From: Limanda limanda
Taxonomy: Eukaryota; Chordata; Actinopteri; Pleuronectiformes; Pleuronectidae
DNA length: 64,000 nucleotides
Assembly: GCF_963576545.1 (NCBI RefSeq)
Contig: NW_026870464.1
Span: 1 to 64,000, forward strand
Direction: 5' to 3'
This document shows positions 49,031 to 62,222 of the stretch, in pieces. Each line of letters opens with the position of its first letter. The stretch's first letter is position 1. Made by a program: the position numbers and the translations under genes. The notes beneath the pieces are model-generated. The model was not told the DNA's origin. It saw only the letters and a program-made list of their open reading frames with translations, and searched no databases.

Positions 49031-52000
49031 AGACTTGCAAGTAGGCTCTACCCCCACTAAATGGGGTAGCGCACATCGATCGGTACCATCCTTGAGCTTC
49101 TCCGACTTTCGGAAGGATTAGGGTTAGGGTTAGGGATGAAAGCACATAGGAGAAAGAGATATTCTTGAATAACTTTTTTTGTGAAGGTCGGAGAGACTTG
49201 GAAAGTGGTTGCATCTGGACTAATTTGGGTCTTGCAGATCGATTGGTACCATCCCCGAGCTTGTACGACCTTCGGAAGAGGTCGACCGACGAAATTCCCC
49301 CAAATCTGAGGAGATATTCTTGAATAACTTTTTTTGTGAAGGTCGGAGAGACTTGCAAGTAGGCTCTACCCCCACTAAATGGGGTAGCGCGCATCGATCG
49401 GTACCATCCTTGAGCTTCTCCGACTTTCGGAAGGGTTAGGGTTAGGGTTAGGGATGAAAGCACATAGGAGAAAGAGATATTCTTGAATAACTTTTTTTGT
49501 GAAGGTCGGAGAGACTTGCAAGTAGGCTCTACCCCCACTAAATGGGGTAGCGCACATCGATCGGTACCATCCTTGAGCTTCTCCGACTTTCGGAAGGGTT
49601 AGGGTTAGGGTTAGGGATGAAAGCACATAGGAGAAAGAGATATTCTTGAATAACTTTTTTTGTGAAGGTCGGAGAGACTTGGAAAGTGGTTGCATCTGGA
49701 CTAATTTGGGTCCTGCTGATCGATTGGTACCATCCCCGAGCTTGTACGACCTTCGGAAGAGGTCGACCGACGAAATTCCCCCAAATCTGAGGAGATATTC
49801 TTGAATAACTTTTTTTGTGAAGGTCGGAGAGACTTGCAAGTAGGCTCTACCCCCACTAAATGGGGTTGCGCGCATCGATCGGTACCATCCTTGAGCTTCT
49901 CCGACTTTCGGAAGGGTTAGGGTTAGGGTTAGGGATGAAAGCACATAGGAGAAAGAGATATTCTTGAATAACTTTTTTTGTGAAGGTCGGAGAGACTTGA
50001 AAAGTGGTTGCATCTGGACTAATTTGGGTCCTGCGGATCGATTGGTACCATCCCCGAGCTTGTACGACCTTCGGAAGAGGTCGACCGACGAAATTCCCCC
50101 AAATCTGAGGAGATATTCTTGAATAACTTTTTTTGTGAAGGTCGGAAAGACTTGCAAGTAGGCTCTACCCCCACTAAATGGGGTAGCGCGCATCGATCGG
50201 TACCATCCTTGAGCTTCTCCGACTTTCGGAAGGGTTAGGGTTAGGGTTAGGGATGAAAGCACATAGGAGAAAGAGATATTCTTGAATAACTTTTTTTGTG
50301 AAGGTCCGAGAGACTTGCAAGTAGGCTCTACCCCCACTAAATGGGGTAGCGCGCATCGATCGGTACCATCCTTGAGCTTCTCCGACTTTCGGAAGGGTTA
50401 GGGTTAGGGTTAGGGATGAAAGCACATAGGAGAAAGAGATATTCTTGAATAACTTTTTTTGTGAAGGTCGGAGAGACTTGCAAGTAGGCTCTACCCCCAC
50501 TAAATGGGGTAGCGCACATCGATCGGTACCATCCTTGAGCTTCTCCGACTTTCGGAAGGATTAGGGTTAGGGTTAGGGATGAAAGCACATAGGAGAAAGA
50601 GATATTCTTGAATAACTTTTTTTGTGAAGGTCGGAGAGACTTGGAAAGTGGTTGCATCTGGACTAATTTGGGTCCTGCGGATCGATTGGTACCATCCCCG
50701 AGCTTGTACGACCTTCGGAAGAGGTCGACCGACGAAATTCCCCCAAATCTGAGGAGATATTCTTGAATAACTTTTTTTGTGGAGGTCGGAGAGACTTGCA
50801 AGTAGGCTCTACCCCCACTAAATGGGGTTGCGCGCATCGATCGGTACCATCCTTGAGCTTCTCCGACTTTCGGAAGGGTTAGGGTTAGGGTTAGGGATGA
50901 AAGCACATAGGAGAAAGAGATATTCTTGAATAACTTTTTTTGTGAAGGTCGGAGAGACTTGCAAGTAGGCTCTACCCCCACTAAATGGGGTAGCGCGCAT
51001 CGATTGGTACCATCCTTGAGCTTCTCCGACTTTCGGAAGGGTTAGGGTTAGGGTTAGGGATGAAAGCACATAGGAGAAAGAGATATTCTTGAATAACTTT
51101 TTTTGTGAAGGTCGGAGAGACTTGGAAAGTGGTTGCATCTGGACTAATTTGGGTCCTGCTGATCGATTGGTACCATCCCCGAGCTTGTACGACCTTCGGA
51201 AGAGGTCGACCGACGAAATTCCCCCAAATCTGAGGAGATATTCTTGAATAACTTTTTTTGTGAAGGTCGGAGAGACTTGCAAGTAGGCTCTACCCCCACT
51301 AAATGGGGTTGCGCGCATCGATCGGTACCATCCTTGAGCTTCTCCGACTTTCGGAAGGGTTAGGGTTAGGGTTAGGGATGAAAGCACATAGGAGAAAGAG
51401 ATATTCTTGAATAACTTTTTTTGTGAAGGTCGGAGAGACTTGCAAGTAGGCTCTACCCCCACTAAATGGGGTAGCGCACATCGATCGGTACCATCCTTGA
51501 GCTTCTCCGACTTTCGGAAGGATTAGGGTTAGGGTTAGGGATGAAAGCACATAGGAGAAAGAGATATTCTTGAATAACTTTTTTTGTGAAGGTCGGAGAG
51601 ACTTGGAAAGTGGTTGCATCTGGACTAATTTGGGTCTTGCAGATCGATTGGTACCATCCCCGAGCTTGTACGACCTTCGGAAGAGGTCGACCGACGAAAT
51701 TCCCCCAAATCTGAGGAGATATTCTTGAATAACTTTTTTTGCGAAGGTCGGAGAGACTTGCAAGTAGGCTCTACCCCCACTAAATGGGGTAGCGCGCATC
51801 GATCGGTACCATCCTTGAGCTTCTCCGACTTTCGGAAGGGTTAGGGTTAGGGTTAGGGATGAAAGCACATAGGAGAAAGAGATATTCTTGAATAACTTTT
51901 TTTGTGAAGGTCGGAGAGACTTGCAAGTAGGCTCTACCCCCACTAAATGGGGTAGCGCACATCGATCGGTACCATCCTTGAGCTTCTCCGACTTTCGGAA

Positions 52001-52390
52001 GGGTTAGGGTTAGGGTTAGGGATGAAAGCACATAGGAGAAAGAGATATTCTTGAATAACTTTTTTTGTGAAGGTCGGAGAGACTTGGAAAGTGGTTGCAT
52101 CTGGACTAATTTGGGTCCTGCTGATCGATTGGTACCATCCCCGAGCTTGTACGACCTTCGGAAGAGGTCGACCGACGAAATTCCCCCAAATCTGAGGAGA
52201 TATTCTTGAATAACTTTTTTTGTGAAGGTCGGAGAGACTTGCAAGTAGGCTCTACCCCCACTAAATGGGGTTGCGCGCATCGATCGGTACCATCCTTGAG
52301 CTTCTCCGACTTTCGGAAGGGTTAGGGTTAGGGTTAGGGATGAAAGCACATAGGAGAAAGAGATATTCTTGAATAACTTTTTTTGTGAAG
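47462..52390 (+). repeat. 2405-bp tandem duplication (5 HOR), about two copies
   Basis: The period is five 481-bp units. ACTTGAAAAGTGG near 47592 recurs near 49997, GGTCCGAGAG near 47899 near 50304, TGTGGAGG near 48374 near 50779, and the B variant GGGTCTTGCAG near 49231 near 51636. The match starts after the GGGGTAG/GGGGTTG difference near 47461/49866. It ends near 49990/52395, where one copy enters B and the other A. A private TTGCGAAGG near 51740 is in the second copy only. Confidence 0.87.
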
Positions 52391-55309
52391 GTCGGAGAGA
52401 CTTGCAAGTAGGCTCTACCCCCACTAAATGGGGTAGCGCACATCGATCGGTACCATCCTTGAGCTTCTCCGACTTTCGGAAGGATTAGGGTTAGGGTTAG
52501 GGATGAAAGCACATAGGAGAAAGAGATATTCTTGAATAACTTTTTTTGTGAAGGTCGGAGAGACTTGGAAAGTGGTTGCATCTGGACTAATTTGGGTCTT
52601 GCGGATCGATTGGTACCATCCCCGAGCTTGTACGACCTTCGGAAGAGGTCGACCGACGAAATTCCCCCAAATCTGAGGAGATATTCTTGAATAACTTTTT
52701 TTGTGAAGGTCGGAGAGACTTGCAAGTAGGCTCTACCCCCACTAAATGGGGTAGCGCGCATCGATCGGTACCATCCTTGAGCTTCTCCGACTTTCGGAAG
52801 GGTTAGGGTTAGGGTTAGGGATGAAAGCACATAGGAGAAAGAGATATTCTTGAATAACTTTTTTTGTGAAGGTCGGAGAGACTTGCAAGTAGGCTCTACC
52901 CCCACTAAATGGGGTAGCGCACATCGATCGGTACCATCCTTGAGCTTCTCCGACTTTCGGAAGGGTTAGGGTTAGGGTTAGGGATGAAAGCACATAGGAG
53001 AAAGAGATATTCTTGAATAACTTTTTTTGTGAAGGTCGGAGAGACTTGGAAAGTGGTTGCATCTGGACTAATTTGGGTCCTGCGGATCGATTGGTACCAT
53101 CCCCGAGCTTGTACGACCTTCGAAAGAGGTCGACCGACGAAATTCCCCCAAATCTGAGGAGATATTCTTGAATAACTTTTTTTGTGAAGGTCGGAGAGAC
53201 TTGCAAGTAGGCTCTACCCCCACTAAATGGGGTTGCGCGCATCGATCGGTACCATCCTTGAGCTTCTCCGACTTTCGGAAGGGTTAGGGTTAGGGTTAGG
53301 GATGAAAGCACATAGGAGAAAGAGATATTCTTGAATAACTTTTTTTGTGAAGGTCGGAGAGACTTGCAAGTAGGCTCTACCCCCACTAAATGGGGTAGCG
53401 CGCATCGATCGGTACCATCCTTGAGCTTCTCCGACTTTCGGAAGGGTTAGGGTTAGGGTTAGGGATGAAAGCACATAGGAGAAAGAGATATTCTTGAATA
53501 ACTTTTTTTGTGAAGGTCGGAGAGACTTGAAAAGTGGTTGCATCTGGACTAATTTGGGTCCTGCGGATCGATTGGTACCATCCCCGAGCTTGTACGACCT
53601 TCGGAAGAGGTCGACCGACGAAATTCCCCCAAATCTGAGGAGATATTCTTGAATAACTTTTTTTGTGAAGGTCGGAAAGACTTGCAAGTAGGCTCTACCC
53701 CCACTAAATGGGGTAGCGCGCATCGATCGGTACCATCCTTGAGCTTCTCCGACTTTCGGAAGGGTTAGGGTTAGGGTTAGGGATGAAAGCACATAGGAGA
53801 AAGAGATATTCTTGAATAACTTTTTTTGTGAAGGTCCGAGAGACTTGCAAGTAGGCTCTACCCCCACTAAATGGGGTAACGCGCATCGATCGGTACCATC
53901 CTTGAGCTTCTCCGACTTTCGGAAGGGTTAGGGTTAGGGTTAGGGATGAAAGCACATAGGAGAAAGAGATATTCTTGAATAACTTTTTTTGTGAAGGTCG
54001 GAGAGACTTGCAAGTAGGCTCTACCCCCACTAAATGGGGTAGCGCACATCGATCGGTACCATCCTTGAGCTTCTCCGACTTTCGGAAGGATTAGGGTTAG
54101 GGTTAGGGATGAAAGCACATAGGAGAAAGAGATATTCTTGAATAACTTTTTTTGTGAAGGTCGGAGAGACTTGGAAAGTGGTTGCATCTGGACTAATTTG
54201 GGTCCTGCGGATCGATTGGTACCATCCCCGAGCTTGTACGACCTTCGGAAGAGGTCGACCGACGAAATTCCCCCAAATCTGAGGAGATATTCTTGAATAA
54301 CTTTTTTTGTGGAGGTCGGAGAGACTTGCAAGTAGGCTCTACCCCCACTAAATGGGGTTGCGCGCATCGATCGGTACCATCCTTGAGCTTCTCCGACTTT
54401 CGGAAGGGTTAGGGTTAGGGTTAGGGATGAAAGCACATAGGAGAAAGAGATATTCTTGAATAACTTTTTTTGTGAAGGTCGGAGAGACTTGCAAGTAGGC
54501 TCTACCCCCACTAAATGGGGTAGCGCGCATCGATTGGTACCATCCTTGAGCTTCTCCGACTTTCGGAAGGGTTAGGGTTAGGGTTAGGGATGAAAGCACA
54601 TAGGAGAAAGAGATATTCTTGAATAACTTTTTTTGTGAAGGTCGGAGAGACTTGGAAAGTGGTTGCATCTGGACTAATTTGGGTCCTGCTGATCGATTGG
54701 TACCATCCCCGAGCTTGTACGACCTTCGGAAGAGGTCGACCGACGAAATTCCCCCAAATCTGAGGAGATATTCTTGAATAACTTTTTTTGTGAAGGTCGG
54801 AGAGACTTGCAAGTAGGCTCTACCCCCACTAAATGGGGTTGCGCGCATCGATCGGTACCATCCTTGAGCTTCTCCGACTTTCGGAAGGGTTAGGGTTAGG
54901 GTTAGGGATGAAAGCACATAGGAGAAAGAGATATTCTTGAATAACTTTTTTTGTGAAGGTCGGAGAGACTTGCAAGTAGGCTCTACCCCCACTAAATGGG
55001 GTAGCGCACATCGATCGGTACCATCCTTGAGCTTCTCCGACTTTCGGAAGGATTAGGGTTAGGGTTAGGGATGAAAGCACATAGGAGAAAGAGATATTCT
55101 TGAATAACTTTTTTTGTGAAGGTCGGAGAGACTTGGAAAGTGGTTGCATCTGGACTAATTTGGGTCCTGCGGATCGATTGGTACCATCCCCGAGCTTGTA
55201 CGACCTTCGGAAGAGGTCGACCGACGAAATTCCCCCAAATCTGAGGAGATATTCTTGAATAACTTTTTTTGTGAAGGTCGGAGAGACTTGCAAGTAGGCT
55301 CTACCCCCA
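52391..55309 (+). repeat. AAB segment carrying a third shifted copy of the 47.5-48.9 kb markers
   Basis: ACTTGAAAAGTGG near 53526, GGTCGGAAAGAC near 53673, GGTCCGAGAG near 53834 and TGTGGAGG near 54310 repeat the order seen at 50.0-50.8 kb with a 3530-bp shift (7 HOR plus one A). A new change, GGGGTAACG near 53876, appears here first and is then copied in the 55.3-56.6 kb duplication. Confidence 0.82.
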
Positions 55310-56598
55310 CTAAATGGGGTAGCGCGCATCGATCGGTACCATCCTTGAGCTTCTCCGACTTTCGGAAGGGTTAGGGTTAGGGTTAGGGATGAAAGCACAT
55401 AGGAGAAAGAGATATTCTTGAATAACTTTTTTTGTGAAGGTCGGAGAGACTTGCAAGTAGGCTCTACCCCCACTAAATGGGGTAGCGCACATCGATCGGT
55501 ACCATCCTTGAGCTTCTCCGACTTTCGGAAGGGTTAGGGTTAGGGTTAGGGATGAAAGCACATAGGAGAAAGAGATATTCTTGAATAACTTTTTTTGTGA
55601 AGGTCGGAGAGACTTGGAAAGTGGTTGCATCTGGACTAATTTGGGTCCTGCGGATCGATTGGTACCATCCCCGAGCTTGTACGACCTTCGAAAGAGGTCG
55701 ACCGACGAAATTCCCCCAAATCTGAGGAGATATTCTTGAATAACTTTTTTTGTGAAGGTCGGAGAGACTTGCAAGTAGGCTCTACCCCCACTAAATGGGG
55801 TTGCGCGCATCGATCGGTACCATCCTTGAGCTTCTCCGACTTTCGGAAGGGTTAGGGTTAGGGTTAGGGATGAAAGCACATAGGAGAAAGAGATATTCTT
55901 GAATAACTTTTTTTGTGAAGGTCCGAGAGACTTGCAAGTAGGCTCTACCCCCACTAAATGGGGTAACGCGCATCGATCGGTACCATCCTTGAGCTTCTCC
56001 GACTTTCGGAAGGGTTAGGGTTAGGGTTAGGGATGAAAGCACATAGGAGAAAGAGATATTCTTGAATAACTTTTTTTGTGAAGGTCGGAGAGACTTGCAA
56101 GTAGGCTCTACCCCCACTAAATGGGGTAGCGCACATCGATCGGTACCATCCTTGAGCTTCTCCGACTTTCGGAAGGGTTAGGGTTAGGGTTAGGGATGAA
56201 AGCACATAGGAGAAAGAGATATTCTTGAATAACTTTTTTTGTGAAGGTCGGAGAGACTTGGAAAGTGGTTGCATCTGGACTAATTTGGGTCCTGCGGATC
56301 GATTGGTACCATCCCCGAGCTTGTACGACCTTCGAAAGAGGTCGACCGACGAAATTCCCCCAAATCTGAGGAGATATTCTTGAATAACTTTTTTTGTGAA
56401 GGTCGGAGAGACTTGCAAGTAGGCTCTACCCCCACTAAATGGGGTTGCGCGCATCGATCGGTACCATCCTTGAGCTTCTCCGACTTTCGGAAGGGTTAGG
56501 GTTAGGGTTAGGGATGAAAGCACATAGGAGAAAGAGATATTCTTGAATAACTTTTTTTGTGAAGGTCCGAGAGACTTGCAAGTAGGCTCTACCCCCAC
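55310..56598 (+). repeat. 644-bp tandem duplication (A-A-A-B), two copies
   Basis: GCGCAC near 55485 recurs near 56129, GGTCCGAGAG near 55920 near 56564, and GGGGTAACG near 55962 near 56606, all at +644 bp (3x163+155). The linked pair of last two variants ties the unit to the copy near 53.83-53.88 kb. This is one of the shortest and clearest single-step expansions in the window. Confidence 0.88.
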
Positions 56599-58500
56599 TA
56601 AATGGGGTAACGCGCATCGATCGGTACCATCCTTGAGCTTCTCCGACTTTCGGAAGGGTTAGGGTTAGGGTTAGGGATGAAAGCACATAGGAGAAAGAGA
56701 TATTCTTGAATAACTTTTTTTGTGAAGGTCGGAGAGACTTGCAAGTAGGCTCTACCCCCACTAAATGGGGTAGCGCACATCGATCGGTACCATCCTTGAG
56801 CTTCTCCGACTTTCGGAAGGATTAGGGTTAGGGTTAGGGATGAAAGCACATAGGAGAAAGAGATATTCTTGAATAACTTTTTTTGTGAAGGTCGGAGAGA
56901 CTTGGAAAGTGGTTGCATCTGGACTAATTTGGGTCCTGCGGATCGATTGGTACCATCCCCGAGCTTGTACGACCTTCGGAAGAGGTCGACCGACGAAATT
57001 CCCCCAAATCTGAGGAGATATTCTTGAATAACTTTTTTTGTGGAGGTCGGAGAGACTTGCAAGTAGGCTCTACCCCCACTAAATGGGGTTGCGCGCATCG
57101 ATCGGTACCATCCTTGAGCTTCTCCGACTTTCGGAAGGGTTAGGGTTAGGGTTAGGGATGAAAGCACATAGGAGAAAGAGATATTCTTGAATAACTTTTT
57201 TTGTGAAGGTCGGAGAGACTTGCAAGTAGGCTCTACCCCCACTAAATGGGGTAGCGCGCATCGATTGGTACCATCCTTGAGCTTCTCCGACTTTCGGAAG
57301 GGTTAGGGTTAGGGTTAGGGATGAAAGCACATAGGAGAAAGAGATATTCTTGAATAACTTTTTTTGTGAAGGTCGGAGAGACTTGGAAAGTGGTTGCATC
57401 TGGACTAATTTGGGTCCTGCTGATCGATTGGTACCATCCCCGAGCTTGTACGACCTTCGGAAGAGGTCGACCGACGAAATTCCCCCAAATCTGAGGAGAT
57501 ATTCTTGAATAACTTTTTTTGTGAAGGTCGGAGAGACTTGCAAGTAGGCTCTACCCCCACTAAATGGGGTTGCGCGCATCGATCGGTACCATCCTTGAGC
57601 TTCTCCGACTTTCGGAAGGGTTAGGGTTAGGGTTAGGGATGAAAGCACATAGGAGAAAGAGATATTCTTGAATAACTTTTTTTGTGAAGGTCGGAGAGAC
57701 TTGCAAGTAGGCTCTACCCCCACTAAATGGGGTAGCGCACATCGATCGGTACCATCCTTGAGCTTCTCCGACTTTCGGAAGGATTAGGGTTAGGGTTAGG
57801 GATGAAAGCACATAGGAGAAAGAGATATTCTTGAATAACTTTTTTTGTGAAGGTCGGAGAGACTTGGAAAGTGGTTGCATCTGGACTAATTTGGGTCCTG
57901 CGGATCGATTGGTACCATCCCCGAGCTTGTACGACCTTCGGAAGAGGTCGACCGACGAAATTCCCCCAAATCTGAGGAGATATTCTTGAATAACTTTTTT
58001 TGTGAAGGTCGGAGAGACTTGCAAGTAGGCTCTACCCCCACTAAATGGGGTTGCGCGCATCGATCGGTACCATCCTTGAGCTTCTCCGACTTTCGGAAGG
58101 GTTAGGGTTAGGGTTAGGGATGAAAGCACATAGGAGAAAGAGATATTCTTGAATAACTTTTTTTGTGAAGGTCGGAGAGACTTGCAAGTAGGCTCTACCC
58201 CCACTAAATGGGGTAGCGCACATCGATCGGTACCATCCTTGAGCTTCTCCGACTTTCGGAAGGGTTAGGGTTAGGGTTAGGGATGAAAGCACATAGGAGA
58301 AAGAGATATTCTTGAATAACTTTTTTTGTGAAGGTCGGAGAGACTTGGAAAGTGGTTGCATCTGGACTAATTTGGGTCCTGCGGATCGATTGGTACCATC
58401 CCCGAGCTTGTACGACCTTCGAAAGAGGTCGACCGACGAAATTCCCCCAAATCTGAGGAGATATTCTTGAATAACTTTTTTTGTGAAGGTCGGAGAGACT
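56599..58500 (+). repeat. AAB segment with a second copy near 62.2-63.8 kb (offset 5625 bp)
   Basis: The order GGATTAGGG A unit (56819), TGTGGAGG (57042), CTGCTG B (57420) and the next GGATTAGGG unit (57781) recurs at +5625 bp (62444, 62667, 63045 and 63406). The offset is 10 HOR plus 5 A. Only satellite is present. Confidence 0.8.
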
Positions 58501-61500
58501 TGCAAGTAGGCTCTACCCCCACTAAATGGGGTTGCGCGCATCGATCGGTACCATCCTTGAGCTTCTCCGACTTTCGGAAGGGTTAGGGTTAGGGTTAGGG
58601 ATGAAAGCACATAGGAGAAAGAGATATTCTTGAATAACTTTTTTTGTGAAGGTCGGAGAGACTTGCAAGTAGGCTCTACCCCCACTAAATGGGGTAGCGC
58701 GCATCGATCGGTACCATCCTTGAGCTTCTCCGACTTTCGGAAGGGTTAGGGTTAGGGTTAGGGATGAAAGCACATAGGAGAAAGAGATATTCTTGAATAA
58801 CTTTTTTTGTGAAGGTCGGAGAGACTTGAAAAGTGGTTGCATCTGGACTAATTTGGGTCCTGCGGATCGATTGGTACCATCCCCGAGCTTGTACGACCTT
58901 CGGAAGAGGTCGACCGACGAAATTCCCCCAAATCTGAGGAGATATTCTTGAATAACTTTTTTTGTGAAGGTCGGAAAGACTTGCAAGTAGGCTCTACCCC
59001 CACTAAATGGGGTAGCACGCATCGATCGGTACCATCCTTGAGCTTCTCCGACTTTCGGAAGGGTTAGGGTTAGGGTTAGGGATGAAAGCACATAGGAGAA
59101 AGAGATATTCTTGAATAATTTTTTTTGTGAAGGTCCGAGAGACTTGCAAGTAGGCTCTACCCCCACTAAATGGGGTAGCGCGCATCGATCGGTACCATCC
59201 TTGAGCTTCTCCGACTTTCGGAAGGGTTAGGGTTAGGGTTAGGGATGAAAGCACATAGGAGAAAGAGATATTCTTGAATAACTTTTTTTGTGAAGGTCGG
59301 AGAGACTTGGAAAGTGGTTGCATCTGGACTAATTTGGGTCCTGCGGATCGATTGGTACCATCCCCGAGCTTGTACGACCTTCGAAAGAGGTCGACCGACG
59401 AAATTCCCCCAAATCTGAGGAGATATTCTTGAATAACTTTTTTTGTGAAGGTCGGAGAGACTTGCAAGTAGGCTCTACCCCCACTAAATGGGGTTGCGCG
59501 CATCGACCAGTACCATCCTTGAGCTTCTCCGACTTTCGGAAGGGTTAGGGTTAGGGTTAGGGATGAAAGCACATAGGAGAAAGAGATATTCTTGAATAAC
59601 TTTTTTTGTGAAGGTCGGAGAGACTTGCAAGTAGGCTCTACCCCCACTAAATGGGGTAGCGCGCATCGATCGGTACCATCCTTGAGCTTCTCCGACTTTC
59701 GGAAGGGTTAGGGTTAGGGTTAGGGATGAAAGCACATAGGAGAAAGAGATATTCTTGAATAACTTTTTTTGTGAAGGTCGGAGAGACTTGCAAGTAGGCT
59801 CTACCCCCACTAAATGGGGTAGCGCGCATCGATCGGTACCATCCTTGAGCTTCTCCGACTTTCGGAAGGGTTAGGGTTAGGGTTAGGGATGAAAGCACAT
59901 AGGAGAAAGAGATATTCTTGAATAACTTTTTTTGTGAAGGTCGGAGAGACTTGGAAAGTGGTTGCATCTGGACTAATTTGGGTCCTGCGGATCGATTGGT
60001 ACCATCCCCGAGCTTGTACGACCTTCGAAAGAGGTCGACCGACGAAATTCCCCCAAATCTGAGGAGATATTCTTGAATAACTTTTTTTGTGAAGGTCGGA
60101 GAGACTTGCAAGTAGGCTCTACCCCCACTAAATGGGGTTGCGCGCATCGATCGGTACCATCCTTGAGCTTCTCCAACTTTCGGAAGGGTTAGGGTTAGGG
60201 TTAGGGATGAAAGCACATAGGAGAAAGAGATATTCTTGAATAACTTTTTTTGTGAAGGTCGGAGAGACTTGCAAGTAGGCTCTACCCCCACTAAATGGGG
60301 TAGCGCGCATCGATCGGTACCATCCTTGAGCTTCTCCGACTTTCGGAAGGGTTAGGGTTAGGGTTAGGGATGAAAGCACATAGGAGAAAGAGATATTCTT
60401 GAATAACTTTTTTTGTGAAGGTCGGAGAGACTTGGAAAGTGGTTGCATCTGGACTAATTTGGGTCCTGCTGATCGATTGGTACCATCCCCGAGCTTGTAC
60501 GACCTTCGGAAGAGGTCGACCGACGAAATTCCCCCAAATCTGAGGAGATATTCTTGAATAACTTTTTTTGTGAAGGTCGGAGAGACTTGCAAGTAGGCTC
60601 TACCCCCACTAAATGGGGTTGCGCGCATCGATCGGTACCATCCTTGAGCTTCTCCAACTTTCGGAAGGGTTAGGGTTAGGGTTAGGGATGAAAGCACATA
60701 GGAGAAAGAGATATTCTTGAATAACTTTTTTTGTGAAGGTCGGAGAGACTTGCAAGTAGGCTCTACCCCCACTAAATGCGGTAGCGCGCATCGATCGGTA
60801 CCATCCTTGAGCTTCTCCGACTTTCGGAAGGGTTAGGGTTAGGGTTAGGGATGAAAGCACATAGGAGAAAGAGATATTCTTGAATAACTTTTTTTGTGAA
60901 GGTCGGAGAGACTTGCAAGTAGGCTCTACCCCCACTAAATGGGGTAGCGCGCATCGATCGGTACCATCCTTGAGCTTCTCCGACTTTCGGAAGGGTTAGG
61001 GTTAGGGTTAGGGATGAAAGCACATAGGAGAAAGAGATATTCTTGAATAACTTTTTTTGTGAAGGTCGGAGAGACTTGCAAGTAGGCTCTACCCCCACTA
61101 AATGGGGTAGCGCGCATCGATCGGTACCATCCTTGAGCTTCTCCGACTTTCGGAAGGGTTAGGGTTAGGGTTAGGGATGAAAGCACATAGGAGAAAGAGA
61201 TATTCTTGAATAACTTTTTTTGTGAAGGTCGGAGAGACTTGGAAAGTGGTTGCATCTGGACTAATTTGGGTCCTGCGGATCGATTGGTACCATCCCCGAG
61301 CTTGTACGACCTTCGAAAGAGGTCGACCGACGAAATTCCCCCAAATCTGAGGAGATATTCTTGAATAACTTTTTTTGTGAAGGTCGGAGAGACTTGCAAG
61401 TAGGCTCTACCCCCACTAAATGGGGTTGCGCGCATCGATCGGTACCATCCTTGAGCTTCTCCAACTTTCGGAAGGGTTAGGGTTAGGGTTAGGGATGAAA

Positions 61501-62222
61501 GCACATAGGAGAAAGAGATATTCTTGAATAACTTTTTTTGTGAAGGTCGGAGAGACTTGCAAGTAGGCTCTACCCCCACTAAATGGGGTAGCGCGCATCG
61601 ATCGGTACCATCCTTGAGCTTCTCCGACTTTCGGAAGGGTTAGGGTTAGGGTTAGGGATGAAAGCACATAGGAGAAAGAGATATTCTTGAATAACTTTTT
61701 TTGTGAAGGTCGGAGAGACTTGGAAAGTGGTTGCATCTGGACTAATTTGGGTCCTGCTGATCGATTGGTACCATCCCCGAGCTTGTACGACCTTCGGAAG
61801 AGGTCGACCGACGAAATTCCCCCAAATCTGAGGAGATATTCTTGAATAACTTTTTTTGTGAAGGTCGGAGAGACTTGCAAGTAGGCTCTACCCCCACTAA
61901 ATGGGGTTGCGCGCATCGACCAGTACCATCCTTGAGCTTCTCCGACTTTCGGAAGGGTTAGGGTTAGGGTTAGGGATGAAAGCACATAGGAGAAAGAGAT
62001 ATTCTTGAATAACTTTTTTTGTGAAGGTCGGAGAGACTTGCAAGTAGGCTCTACCCCCACTAAATGGGGTAGCGCGCATCGATCGGTACCATCCTTGAGC
62101 TTCTCCGACTTTCGGAAGGGTTAGGGTTAGGGTTAGGGATGAAAGCACATAGGAGAAAGAGATATTCTTGAATAACTTTTTTTGTGAAGGTCGGAGAGAC
62201 TTGCAAGTAGGCTCTACCCCCA
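58501..62222 (+). repeat. Array segment with its own A variant (TCTCCAACTTTCGG)
   Basis: TCTCCAAC in place of TCTCCGAC occurs near 60174, 60656 and 61462 only; the first and third are 1288 bp apart (2 HOR plus 2 A). The change weakens one base pair of the outer A stem. The fifth ACTTGAAAAGTGG / GGTCGGAAAGAC pair lies near 58827 and 58974, followed by AATAATTTTTTTTTG near 59116. An isolated AATGCGGTAG near 60777 is a private change in the central hairpin. Confidence 0.82.
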
